The notes beneath the pieces are model-generated. The model worked only from the letters and a program-made list of their open reading frames with translations, was not told the DNA's origin and made no database searches. Made by a program: the position numbers and the translations under genes. From Nansenia antarctica (lineage: Eukaryota; Chordata; Actinopteri; Argentiniformes; Microstomatidae), in the NCBI GenBank assembly GCA_963989245.1, contig OZ022345.1, positions 53,195,352 through 53,259,351 on the forward strand: a DNA stretch of 64,000 nucleotides, given 5' to 3'. Positions 32,043-44,900 of the stretch are shown in pieces; the first letter of the stretch is position 1, and the number at the start of each line of letters is the position of its first letter.

Positions 32043-35000
32043 CTACTTGTCGGGGAAGTACCTGGAGTACATTTTGCTGTACATCACCTGGTTGTCCACT
32101 CTGACTGCGTTCTTCAGGTGCTGCCAGAACCAGGGCTCTGCAGCCGCGGTCCTGGGCCACTCCAGAATACTCTTGCCACATAGCCTCCTCCGCAGACGGA
32201 GGAAGTGAGAGTGCTGCAACACTGGCTCCAGGAGCAACAGCACAATCACATCTATGTTCTCATCCAGCAGCCTTTGGTGGGCCAGGTACACAGCCAGTCT
32301 GAAGGCCCCAGTTCTCACGTAGGCCTCAGTCAGAACAAAGACGGTCTTGCGGCTCTGTCGGATGCTCTGAGAGAGGTTGTCTATCAAGGGGACACCAGGG
32401 GTCCAGTCTCGCTCCTCCAGACAGAGAGGCCGGTGTGTCTCTCCCATCTCCTCTAGCTGCACCCGCATGTGGTTCAAAACCCAATCAGACACCCGCGGGT
32501 CTCTGGTGTCGTATGTAATGAAGGCATCATACACACTGTCTGTTGACCTCAAAGAATGATAGCCCTTTAGTTTAGCCTTCAGGTAGTATAGGATATAGGA
32601 GGCATCCCAATAAAACAAATGTGTTGTTATTGCCATTAACATAGTGAAAATAACAATGGAAGTTGAAAGGAAATAAAATATGAGGGCTTCATTGTCGTTT
32701 ATGCATTCCTTAATGTCAAAGAAAATCACTTCTTGACCTCTTCTGTTTTCTGGCATGTTGCAGGTCACATCAGTGGCCAGTCTAGGGATCTCTACATCAT
32801 TGTTCTCAATCCAAAGGATGAACTCTAATAAATTGCAGGTACACTGGAATGGATTACCCTGCAACCACAAGGTCTTCATGTAATTATCAGGTCCTGATAA
32901 GAAGGTGGTCTGGTTGATGATGCTCAATTTGTTGTAACTAAGGTCAAGATTGTGAAGGTTTTTAGCTCCCCTTAGAAATCCATTAGATAGTTGTGAAATG
33001 TGATTGTGGCTCAGGTCAAGCATCTGAATTGTGTAAGAAATATTTACTGACACATGATGTAAATAATTGTAACTTAAATCTAGAACATTAAGTTGTTTGA
33101 AGCGTACCAGTTCATCCCATTGGAAATCAGTGAGTGAATTATGACTTATATGTAGTCTCTCAAGGTTGTTTGGTAACTTTTTATAGACTCGGATTGGAAT
33201 CTTTTCAATGTTATTAAAAGATATATCTAGAAACGTCAAATTCTCAAGATGTTCGAAAAGGCTGTAATATGTTTTATCCCTCTCTTTCCATAATGTGCCT
33301 AAGTTATTGTATCGGAATTGAAGCTCTTTCAAAGATGTGCTCCTCATCATCTTGGTGGTTAATGTAAAAATTAAATTGCGACTCATATTCAATACTCTCA
33401 AAGCTGGTAGATTTCTTAAAAAGTTTAAATTATGTGTCACTCCAGACACTTCAAAATAGTGAGGATTGTAGCTCAGGTCTAAGACTTCTAATTTCACTAA
33501 TTCCTTGAAAGCATTATCATAGGCTAGGTCAATCTTGTTATAGGACAGGTCCAAATATTTGAGGTCTGGTAATGTTGTAAACTCTGTCCCATTTGGTGCT
33601 GATGCAAATCCATTTCTTGATAGGTTGAGACATGCTATGTCCCCATAGCCTTCAAACTGCTTTGGAGAAATGAAGAACAGGTTGTTTGAACTGAGAACAA
33701 GTACACGACCAGACTGATAGCACTCAGGCTTCACAAGTCTGTGTGACAACTCATAAGAAAAGTCCTTTGGATGGAACCCTGTGAGAGACGGAGTGTCCAA
33801 AACTGACCTAAGATTGCGTCGTGAGCCACGGCTTGGAGAACCAGCCACTGAAACTGGATACAACCTGTTTTCTGCAAGGTATATTAGTTTCACATGTGAG
33901 AGATTTCTGAATATGGTGGAATTTGAGTGGACAATGAAATTAGTACCAAAGTTCAATGTTGACAGATTTTTAAGGTTATAAAGAGGTTTGAGTGTATCTG
34001 AGTGGATTTCCCTAAAAACTAAACCCTCTAAATGCAATGTTTTAAGTGACAGTAATTTCGAGAAATGTCTTGAAATATTTACAGTTTCAGGGTAAGATTT
34101 CGAATCGAAATTGAAATTTAGGTCAATTTTTTCGAGACAAGGCATATATTTAAAAAATGCCCCTTCAGCAATAGCTTTGGACAGAAAATTGAAAGAGAGG
34201 AACAAGTGTCTAAGATTAGACAAACTCTCAAACCAAGAGTCATGGATGAAACGGAGGGAGTTCCCAGCGAGGTGCAGTTCTATAAGTTGTGTGAGGCCGG
34301 AAAACGCTTGAGGATGAATCTTCAGTGAAAAATCATCACAGGACCGACAAGGATATGGAGCGTTGTTACATCTTGGGCAATTTCCCTGTAGTTTCAGGAT
34401 TCTCAGATTGGTTAGTTCACTAAAATCATCTTCAGCAATGTTTTGTATTTGGTTAGAACCCAGCTCTAATCTTTGTATAGAGTTTGGCAGTCCTTTTGGA
34501 ACTTGAGTTAGATTGTTATAAGACAAAGTTAAAACCTGCAGGTTAGTCATGGCTGAGAAGCTGTCATTTTGAATAGTAAAGCTTTCCCCACAAGGATTCC
34601 AGAAATAGCAGTTTTTTGATAGATAGAGTTTCTTCACATGTGTTATAGCAGAAAGGTTGTTAATTGAAATGATCCTATTATTATCCAGTTTGAGTATTTC
34701 CAATCCAGGAGGAAGGTTTTTGGGGACATCAGTCAGACCATTGCCATTGAGCCGTAGTTCTTGCAGTTTTTTCAGATTTTTGAAGGCACCCTGAGAGATG
34801 TTTACCTGACAATGATCCGGTAGTTCAGTATTCAACCAGTTGAGATTAAGGAGAGTCAGGTTCACCAGATTAGAAAATGCACCAAGAGATACATTCAGAA
34901 TTTGGTTTTCAGAGAGGTCTAGCACAGTGGCGTTCCCGGTGATTCCATCAGGAACCACTTTCAGTTGTCGTCCATGGCAATTGAAAATTATGTCATTAGT

Positions 35001-35628
35001 GGTGTTGGTAATATTGATCTGCTGGACATCACATGGGAACTGTCGTGACAACCGCCATGCAGCAGGTTGGACCATAGTGTAAAACAGGAACAACGGTGCC
35101 CACTTGAACCAGAAGGTGGTAGCAGCCTGTAAGTATACAAACTTGTCAGGACTAGATGATAAATTGGTGATATGATGTTAATGTAATGATGATAGACAAC
35201 TGCAGTAGCTTCCATAAAAGTGTCTCAATCACACCTATTATGTTGCTATTAGCTTTTTATAGACTAAGGGTTCACACACTTTATCTGACCATTATATTTA
35301 CAAATAAAAATGACACATATTTTGTAATGTAGTCTATATAGCCTACTATTAGTGACAATACATTTGATGAACAGTGTGGTGTATGGCTGTATGGCTAGAA
35401 ATGTAGTAATATAAACTCATAAAAAACACACAATAATAGGATAATGTTAGTGATTCTGCAACAGAATTCAACACAGTTTTCTAACAGATGTGATTAAACT
35501 AGGTTTTACTAAATATCAATCGAATTATCAGTGTGTTGCCTACTACCATACAAAAAAAAAAAAGTACTGTAACATAGTTTATCCTTACAAAAACAGCTTT
35601 GATATTGGTAATTAATTAAACTTACCAT
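32043..35628 (-). CDS. tlr8: Toll-like receptor 8, tandem copy 2
   Basis: Same gene structure as copy 1, shifted by exactly 4,944 bp. The starter ATG is at 35626-35628 with GTAAGT donor, and exon 2 runs 35126-32043; the product is 1028 residues. By eye the protein differs from copy 1 at one residue, a Leu for Phe in the NMSRNLIFTL segment of the second half of the ectodomain (copies 1 and 4 have Phe, copies 2 and 3 Leu). All ectodomain, transmembrane and TIR motifs are intact. A minus-strand AATAAA lies at 31653-31658. The near-identity extends through intron, 5' flank and spacer. Either this is a very recent duplication or the assembly represents one locus twice. Confidence 0.94.
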
Positions 35629-35856
35629 AGTTTCTCTTTGATTCTTTGTAAGTTTTGGAAAGGTGGCTGCTCCCTTAGTTTTGTTCTGTTAACAAATATG
35701 TTTATTAGTAGCTGCAAAGGGCTGCCTCTATGTTTGATGTGTGTCTATGCATCTATGTGGTGTGGTCTCATGATTAGCAACCAGAAGATTGGTTCTTATT
35801 ACAAGATGGATGAGAAGTGTTTGCAGTGGAAAATTGGGGAAGTTATGTACCGGTAG

Positions 35857-35866
35857 GTTCACTTCC
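35857..35866 (-). promoter_or_regulatory. tlr8: Conserved GGAAGTGAAC site upstream of tlr8 copy 2
   Basis: Equivalent of the site before copy 1, at the same distance from the starter ATG, inside the duplicated unit. Confidence 0.4.
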
Positions 35867-36218
35867 CTCCTTTTTGAGTGCAATTTGTTCCCACACTGTA
35901 CATTTTTCTCTCTCATAGATCTCATAGAATAAACAGAGAGTCTGAACTAAGACATATGCCATAATTGTGTTGGTTTAAAAATAGTGATTTTGACATTAGA
36001 ATAATAATGAAACAATATCAATTCAACCTATTCTCCATACAGTTATGACATCTCAGAAGGCTATACTATACTAAAACAGTTATGACATCTCAGAAAGCTA
36101 TACTATACTATAGTCAAACTTTGCCACTGATGGACTGACATACTGTTCACATCCCCAAGTATTAGTAGTATGTTATTAAAAGTAACAGGAACTTGCTGAT
36201 ACACTTCCTTTTTTTACA

Positions 36219-36414
36219 GATTTATTGCCATGCAATCAACTTGTCAGTCAATTGTAGGAATTTGGTATTTTTGCTCTAGGCACAGAGTCTAGGCAGAGGG
36301 TCAGCCATATTCGGCACCCCTGGAGCAATTAGGGGTACTCCAGGTACGGAATCGAACTAGCGACCTTCCGATTGCTAGCTGTCCTCTCTAACCTCGAGGC
36401 TCCCGCCGCCCCCA
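36219..36414 (-). mobile_element. tRNA-derived SINE in spacer 2
   Basis: Copy of the SINE at 31275-31470, carried along by the 4,944-bp unit duplication. The B-box-like and tail motifs are unchanged. Confidence 0.7.
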
Positions 36415-36986
36415 TTATAACCCATGACAGACAGATGGGACACAAATAAATAAATAATTAATTAATCGTCTGCTATGTCAAATGAGGTACTTGAAATTAA
36501 GATTCAATACATATACATAAAGAGCTGGTCAAGGTTCAAATATGTGTAGTGGGAAAAAACATTAACGAATAAAAAAAATCCTCAGTAATCAAATAATTTA
36601 TTCATATTAGATTTTGGAACGTTTCTTATGGATTATTATAGTAATGTTTATATCAGTGATCTTCTTACAAAAGATATATTGGCAAAGACATTGGAAACAT
36701 TTAGCTACAGTCGTTAAATCAGAACAATCCCAACAACACATAGTTTAGCATTGGAGCTACTTCATGAGGAGCACATCATACGTATCAAGTCAATTGGTTA
36801 TTGGGGAAGGCATTTCAAGAGTATCCATATTGGTCAGTGCACACAACACAGCTTAACACAAACTCACACAGACAGACTCAGAGCTCATGAAAAATATTGG
36901 AGTTGGAGTGACAGAATAGAACTACAGTACTTTATCAGAGAGATCTAATTGAGGTGGCTCCTCTTGAGTTTCTGGCCGACAGCAGC

Positions 36987-39900
36987 CTACTTGTCGGGGA
37001 AGTACCTGGAGTACATTTTGCTGTACATCACCTGGTTGTCCACTCTGACTGCGTTCTTCAGGTGCTGCCAGAACCAGGGCTCTGCAGCCGCGGTCCTGGG
37101 CCACTCCAGAATACTCTTGCCACATAGCCTCCTCCGCAGACGGAGGAAGTGAGAGTGCTGCAACACTGGCTCCAGGAGCAACAGCACAATCACATCTATG
37201 TTCTCATCCAGCAGCCTTTGGTGGGCCAGGTACACAGCCAGTCTGAAGGCCCCAGTTCTCACGTAGGCCTCAGTCAGAACAAAGACGGTCTTGCGGCTCT
37301 GTCGGATGCTCTGAGAGAGGTTGTCTATCAAGGGGACACCAGGGGTCCAGTCTCGCTCCTCCAGACAGAGAGGCCGGTGTGTCTCTCCCATCTCCTCTAG
37401 CTGCACCCGCATGTGGTTCAAAACCCAATCAGACACCCGCGGGTCTCTGGTGTCGTATGTAATGAAGGCATCATACACACTGTCTGTTGACCTCAAAGAA
37501 TGATAGCCCTTTAGTTTAGCCTTCAGGTAGTATAGGATATAGGAGGCATCCCAATAAAACAAATGTGTTGTTATTGCCATTAACATAGTGAAAATAACAA
37601 TGGAAGTTGAAAGGAAATAAAATATGAGGGCTTCATTGTCGTTTATGCATTCCTTAATGTCAAAGAAAATCACTTCTTGACCTCTTCTGTTTTCTGGCAT
37701 GTTGCAGGTCACATCAGTGGCCAGTCTAGGGATCTCTACATCATTGTTCTCAATCCAAAGGATGAACTCTAATAAATTGCAGGTACACTGGAATGGATTA
37801 CCCTGCAACCACAAGGTCTTCATGTAATTATCAGGTCCTGATAAGAAGGTGGTCTGGTTGATGATGCTCAATTTGTTGTAACTAAGGTCAAGATTGTGAA
37901 GGTTTTTAGCTCCCCTTAGAAATCCATTAGATAGTTGTGAAATGTGATTGTGGCTCAGGTCAAGCATCTGAATTGTGTAAGAAATATTTACTGACACATG
38001 ATGTAAATAATTGTAACTTAAATCTAGAACATTAAGTTGTTTGAAGCGTACCAGTTCATCCCATTGGAAATCAGTGAGTGAATTATGACTTATATGTAGT
38101 CTCTCAAGGTTGTTTGGTAACTTTTTATAGACTCGGATTGGAATCTTTTCAATGTTATTAAAAGATATATCTAGAAACGTCAAATTCTCAAGATGTTCGA
38201 AAAGGCTGTAATATGTTTTATCCCTCTCTTTCCATAATGTGCCTAAGTTATTGTATCGGAATTGAAGCTCTTTCAAAGATGTGCTCCTCATCATCTTGGT
38301 GGTTAATGTAAAAATTAAATTGCGACTCATATTCAATACTCTCAAAGCTGGTAGATTTCTTAAAAAGTTTAAATTATGTGTCACTCCAGACACTTCAAAA
38401 TAGTGAGGATTGTAGCTCAGGTCTAAGACTTCTAATTTCACTAATTCCTTGAAAGCATTATCATAGGCTAGGTCAATCTTGTTATAGGACAGGTCCAAAT
38501 ATTTGAGGTCTGGTAATGTTGTAAACTCTGTCCCATTTGGTGCTGATGCAAATCCATTTCTTGATAGGTTGAGACATGCTATGTCCCCATAGCCTTCAAA
38601 CTGCTTTGGAGAAATGAAGAACAGGTTGTTTGAACTGAGAACAAGTACACGACCAGACTGATAGCACTCAGGCTTCACAAGTCTGTGTGACAACTCATAA
38701 GAAAAGTCCTTTGGATGGAACCCTGTGAGAGACGGAGTGTCCAAAACTGACCTAATATTGCGTCGTGAGCCACGGCTTGGAGAACCAGCCACTGAAACTG
38801 GATACAACCTGTTTTCTGCAAGGTATATTAGTTTCACATGTGAGAGATTTCTGAATATGGAGGAATTTGAGTGGACAATGAAATTAGTACCAAAGTTCAA
38901 TGTTGACAGATTTTTAAGGTTATAAAGAGGTTTGAGTGTATCTGAGTGGATTTCCCTAAAAACTAAACCCTCTAAATGCAACGTTTTAAGTGACAGTAAT
39001 TTCGAGAAATGTCTTGAAATATTTACAGTTTCAGGGTAAGATTTCGAATCAAAATTGAAATTTAGGTCAATTTTTTCGAGACAAGGCATATATTTAAAAA
39101 ATGCCCCTTCAGCAATAGCTTTGGACAGAAAATTGAAAGAGAGGAACAAGTGTCTAAGATTAGTCAAACTCTCAAACCAAGAGTCATGGATGAAACGGAG
39201 GGAGTTCCCAGCTAGGTGCAGTTCTATAAGTTGTGTGAGGCCGGAAAATGCTTGAGGATGAATCTTCAGTGAAAAATCATCACAGGACCGACAAGGATAT
39301 GGAGCATTGTTACATCTTGGGCAATTTCCCTGTAGTTTCAGGATTCTCAGATTGGTTAGTTCACTAAAATCATCTTCAGCAATGTTTTGTATTTGGTTAG
39401 AACCAAGCTCTAATCTTTGTATAGAGTTTGGCAGTCCTTTTGGAACTTGAGTTAGATTGTTATAAGACAAAGTTAAAACCTGCAGGTTAGTCATTGCTGA
39501 GAAGCTGTCATTTTGAATAGTAAAGCTTTCCCCACAAGGATTCCAGAAATAGCAGTTTTTTGATAGATAGAGTTTCTTCACATGTGTTATAGCAGAAAGG
39601 TTGTTAATTGAAATGATCCTATTATTATCCAGTTTGAGTATTTCCAATCCAGGAACATCAGTCAGGTTGGGGACATCAGTCAGACCATTGCCATTGAGCC
39701 GTAGTTCTTGCAGTTTTTTCAGAGTTTTGAAGGCACCCTGAGAGATGTTTACCTGACAATGATCCGGTAGTTCAGTATTCAACCAGTTGAGATTAAGGAG
39801 AGTCAGGTTCACCAGATTAGAAAATGCACCAAGAGATACATTCAGAATTTGGTTTACAGAGAGGTCTAGCACAGTGGCGTTCCCGGTGATTCCATCAGGA

Positions 39901-40612
39901 ACCACTTTCAGTTGTCGTCCATGGCAATTGAAAATGATGTCATCAGTGGTGTTGGTAATATTATTGACCTGGACATCACATGGGAACTGTCGTGACACCC
40001 GCCATGCAGCAGGTTGGACCATAGTGTAAAACAGGAACAACGGTGCCCACTTGAACCAGAAGGTGGTAGCAGCCTGTAAGTATACAAACTTGTCAGGACT
40101 AGATGATAAATTGGTGATATGATGTTAATGTAATGATGATAGACAACTGCAGTAGCTTCCATAAAAGTGTCTCAATCACACCTATTATGTTGCTATTAGC
40201 TTTTTATAGACTAAGGGTTCACACACACTTTATCTGACCATTATATTTACAAATAAAAATGACACATATTTTGTAATGTAGTCTATATAGCCTACTATTA
40301 GTGACAATACATTTGATGAACAGTGTGGTGTATGGCTGTATGGCTAGAAATGTAGTAATATAAACTCATAAAAAACACACAATAACAGGATAATGTTAGT
40401 GATTCTGCAACAGAATTCAACACAGTTTTGGTATATTCTAACAGATGTGATTAAACTAGGTGTTACTAAATATCAATCGAATTATCAGTGTGTTGCCTAC
40501 TACCATAGAAAAATGTAATATAGTTTTTAAAAACTAGTAAAAAATAAGTACTGTAACATAGTTTATCCTTACAAAAACTGCTTTGATATTGGTAATTAAT
40601 TAAACTTACCAT
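36987..40612 (-). CDS. tlr8: Toll-like receptor 8, tandem copy 3
   Basis: Starter ATG at 40610-40612 with GTAAGT donor; exon 2 runs 40073-36987. The product is 1029 residues, one longer than copies 1 and 2. It is nearly identical to copy 2 over the second half of the ectodomain, transmembrane helix and TIR domain. Scattered differences occur in the N-terminal quarter, for example QVNNITNTTDD, LSVNQI and FKTLKK. One leucine-rich repeat turn differs markedly: copy 3 has TDVPNLTDVPGLEI where copies 1 and 2 have TDVPKNLPPGLEI, matching a repeated ACATCAGTCAG word in the DNA. All receptor motifs are intact. A minus-strand AATAAA is at 36597-36602. Confidence 0.94.
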
Positions 40613-40840
40613 AGTTTCTCTTTGATTCTTTGTAAGTTTTGGAAAGGTGGCTGCTCTCTTAGTTTTGTTCTGTTAACAAATATGTTTATTAGTAGCTGCA
40701 AAGGGCTGCCTCTATGTTTGATGTGTGTCTATGCATCTATGTGGTGTGGTCTCATGATTAGCAACCAGAAGATTGGTTCTTATTACAAGATGGATGAGAA
40801 GTGTTTGCAGTGGAAAATTGGGGAAGTTATGTACCGGTAG

Positions 40841-40850
40841 GTTCACTTCC
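40841..40850 (-). promoter_or_regulatory. tlr8: Conserved GGAAGTGAAC site upstream of tlr8 copy 3
   Basis: Same word and same 229-base distance to the starter ATG as in copies 1 and 2. Confidence 0.4.
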
Positions 40851-41207
40851 CTCCTTTTTGAGTGCAATTTGTTCCCACACTGTACATTTTTCTCTCTCAT
40901 AGATCTCATAGAATAAATAGAGAGTCTGAACTAAGACATATGCCATAATGGTGTTGGTTTAAAAATAGTGATTTTGACATTAGAATAATAATGAAACAAT
41001 ATCAATTCAACCTATTCTCCATACAGTTATGACATCTCAGAAGGCTATACTACTGTATACTAAAACAGTTATGACATCTCAGAAAGCTATACTATACTAT
41101 AGTAAAACTTTGCCACTGATGGACTGACATACTGTTCACATCCCCAAGTATTAGTAGTATGTTATTAAAAGTAACAGGAACTTAGCTGATACACTTCCTT
41201 TTTTAAC

Positions 41208-41403
41208 AGATTTATTGCCATGCAATCAACTTGTCAGTCAATTGTTGGAATTTGGTATTTTTGCTCTAGGCACAGAGTCTAGGCAGAGGGTCAGCCATAT
41301 TCGGCACCCCTGGAGCAATTAGGGGTACTCCACGTACGGAATCGAACTAGAGACCTTCCGATTGCTAGCTGTCCTCTCTAACCTCGAGGCTCCCGCCGCC
41401 CCC
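41208..41403 (-). mobile_element. tRNA-derived SINE in spacer 3
   Basis: Third copy of the array SINE, with a few substitutions (for example CCACGTACGG and CTAGAGACC on the plus strand) relative to spacers 1 and 2. This fits an older split of the third unit. Confidence 0.7.
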
Positions 41404-41987
41404 ATTATAACCCATGACAGACAGATGGGACACAAATAAATAAATAATTAATTAATCGTCTGCTATGTCAAATGAGGTACTTGAAATTAAGATTCAATAC
41501 ATATATATATAAAGAGCTGGTCAAGGTTCAAATATGTGTAGTGGGAAAAAACATCAAAGAATAAAAAAAATCCTCAGTAATCAAATAATTTATTCATATT
41601 AGATTTTGGAACGTTTCTTATGGATTATTATAGTAATGTTTATATCAGTGATCTTCTTACAAAAGATATATTGGCAAAGACATTGGAAATGGAAACATTT
41701 AGCTACAGTCGTTAAATCAGAACAATCCCAACAACACATAGTTTAGCATTGGAGCTACTTCATGAGGAGCACATCATACGTATCAAGTCAATTGGGTATT
41801 GGGGAAAGCATTTCAAGAGTATCCATATTGGTCAGTGCACACAACACAGCTTAACACAAACTCACACAGACAGACTCAGAGCTCATGAAAAATATTGGAG
41901 TTGGAGTGACAGAATAGAGCTACAGTACTTTATCAGAGAGATTCTCTAATTGAGATGGCTCCTCTTGAGTTTCTGGCCGACAGCAGC

Positions 41988-44900
41988 CTACTTGTCGGTG
42001 AAGTACCTGGAGTACATTTTGCTGTACATCACCTGGTTGTCCACTCTGACTGCGTTCTTCAGGTGCTGCCAGAACCAGGGCTCTGCAGCCGTGGTCCTGG
42101 GCCACTCCAGAATACTCTTGCCACATAGCCTCCTCCGCAGACGGAGGAAGTGAGAGTGCTGCAACACTGGCTCCAGGAGCAACAGCACAATCACATCTAT
42201 GTTCTCATCCAGCAGCCTTTGGTGGGCCAGGTACACAGCCAGTCTGAAGGCCCCAGTTCTCACGTAGGCCTCAGTCAGAACAAAGACGGTCTTGCGGCTC
42301 TGTCGGATGCTCTGAGAGAGGTTGTCTATCAAGGGGACACCAGGGGTCCAGTCTCGCTCCTCCAGACAGAGAGGCCGGTGTGTCTCTCCCATCTCCTCTA
42401 GCTGCACCCGCATGTGGTTCAAAACCCAATCAGACACCCACGGGTCTCTGGTGTCGTATGTAATGAAGGCATCATACACACTGTCTGTTGACCTCAAAGA
42501 ATGATAGCCCTTTAGTTTAGCCTTCAGGTAGTATAGGATATAGGAGGCATCCCAATAAAACAAATGTGTTGCTATTGCCATTAACATAGTGAAAATAACA
42601 ATGGAAGTTGATAGGAAGTAAAATATGAGGGCTTCATTGTCGTTTATGCATTCCTTAATGTCAAAGAAAATCACCTCTTGACCTCTTGTGTTTTCTGGCA
42701 TGTTGCAGGTCACATCAGTGGCCAGTCTAGGGATCTCTACATCATTGTTCTCAATCCAAAGGATGAACTCTAATAAATTGCAGGTACACTGGAATGGATT
42801 ACCCTGCAACCACAAGGTCTTCATGTAATTATCAGGTCCTGATAAGAAGGTGGTCTGGTTGATGATGCTCAATTTGTTGTAACTAAGGTCAAGATTGTGA
42901 AGGTTTTTAGCTCCCCTTAGAAATCCATTAGATAGTTGTGAAATGTGATTGTGGCTCAGGTCAAGCATCTGAATTGTGTAAGAAATATTTACTGACACAT
43001 GATGTAAATAATTGTAACTTAAATCTAGAACATTAAGTTGTTTGAAGCGTACCAGTTCATCCCATTGGAAATCAGTGAGTGAATTATGACTTATATGTAG
43101 TCTCTCAAGGTTGTTTGGTAACTTTTTATAGACTCGGATTGGAATCTTTTCAATGTTATTAAAAGATATATCTAGAAACGTCAAATTCTCAAGATGTTCG
43201 AAAAGGCTGTAATATGTTTTATCCCTCTCTTTCCATAATGTGCCTAAGTTATTGTATTGGAATTGAAGCTCTTTCAAAGATGTGCTCCTCATCATCTTGG
43301 TGGTTAATGTAAAAATGAAATTGCGACTCATATTCAATACTCTCAAAGCTGGTAGATTTCTTAAAAAGTTTAAATTATGTGTCACTCCAGACAGTTCAAA
43401 ATAGTGAGGATTGTAGCTCAGGTCTAAGACTTCTAATTTCACTAATTCCTTGAAAGCATTATCATAGGCTAGGTCAATCTTGTTATAGGACAGGTCCAAA
43501 TATTTGAGGTCTGGTAATGTTGTAAACTCTGTCCCATTTGGTGCTGATGCAAATCCATTTCTTGATAGGTTGAGACATGCTATGTCCCCATAGCCTTCAA
43601 ACTGCTTTGGAGAAATGAAGAACAGGTTGTTTGAACTGAGAACAAGTACACGACCAGACTGAAAGCACTCAGGCATCACAAGTCTGTGTGACAACTCATA
43701 AGAAAAGTCCTTTGGATAGAACCCTGTGAGAGACAGAGTGTCCAAAACTGACCTTAGATTGCGTTGTGAGCCACGGCTTGGAGAACCAGCCACTGAAACT
43801 GGAGACAGCCTGTTTTCTGCAAGGTATATTAGTTTCAGGTGTGTGAATTTGCTAAATATGGTGGTATTCGAGTGGACAATGAAGTTAGTTCCCAAGTTCA
43901 ATGTAGACAGATTTCTAAGGTCACGAAGAGGTTTGAGTGTATCTGAGTGGATTTCCCTAAAAACGAAACCCTCTATATGTAATGTTCTAAGTGACACCAA
44001 ACTTGAGAAATATCTTGAAAGCTTCAGGGTTTTAGGGTAGACATTAAAATCATAATTGAACGAAAGGTCAATCCTCTCTAGACAGGGTAGATATCTCAAA
44101 AATCCGCCTTCAGCAATAGCATTTGACAGAAAATTCCAAGAGAGGAACAGGTTTTTAAGGTTTGTCAACTTCGTAAACAAAGAGCTCTTGATGATGCGGA
44201 GTGAGTTTCCAGCTAAGTGCAGTTCTGTCAGTTGGTTGAGACTGGAAAATGCTCGAGGATGGATCTCCAGTGAGACATTAGGACAGGGAACACACGGATA
44301 TGGAGCAGTTTTACATCGTGGGCAGTTTCCCTGTAGTTTCAGCGTTCTCAGCTGAGTTAGTTCACGGAAATCATCCTCTGAAATGTATTGTATTTTATTA
44401 GAACCAAGGTCTAATGTTTGTATAGAGTTTGGCAGTCCTTTTGGAACTTGAGTCAGATTGTTAGAAGCCAAAGTCAAAACCTGCAGTTTAGTCAATGCTG
44501 AGAAGATGTCATTTCCAATAGTAAAGCTTTCCCCGCAAGGATTCCAGTAAAAGCAGTTTTTGGATAGAAAGAGTTCCTTCACATGTATTATAGAGGAGAA
44601 ATTGTTCTTTAACAAAATTATTTTGTTGATATCCAGTTTGAGTATTTGTAATCTTGGTGGAAGGTTTTTGGGGACTTCAGTCAGGCCATTGCCATTGAGC
44701 CGTAGTTCTTGCAAGTTCGTCAGATTTGTGAAGGCACCCTGAGAGATGTATACTGGATGATGATCTCTATTCAACCAGTTGAGATTAAGGAGAGTCAGGT
44801 TCACCAGATTAGAAAATGCACCAAGAGATACATTCAGAATTTGGTTTTCAGAGAGGTCTAGCACAGTGGCGTTCCCGGTGATACCATCAGGAACCACTTT

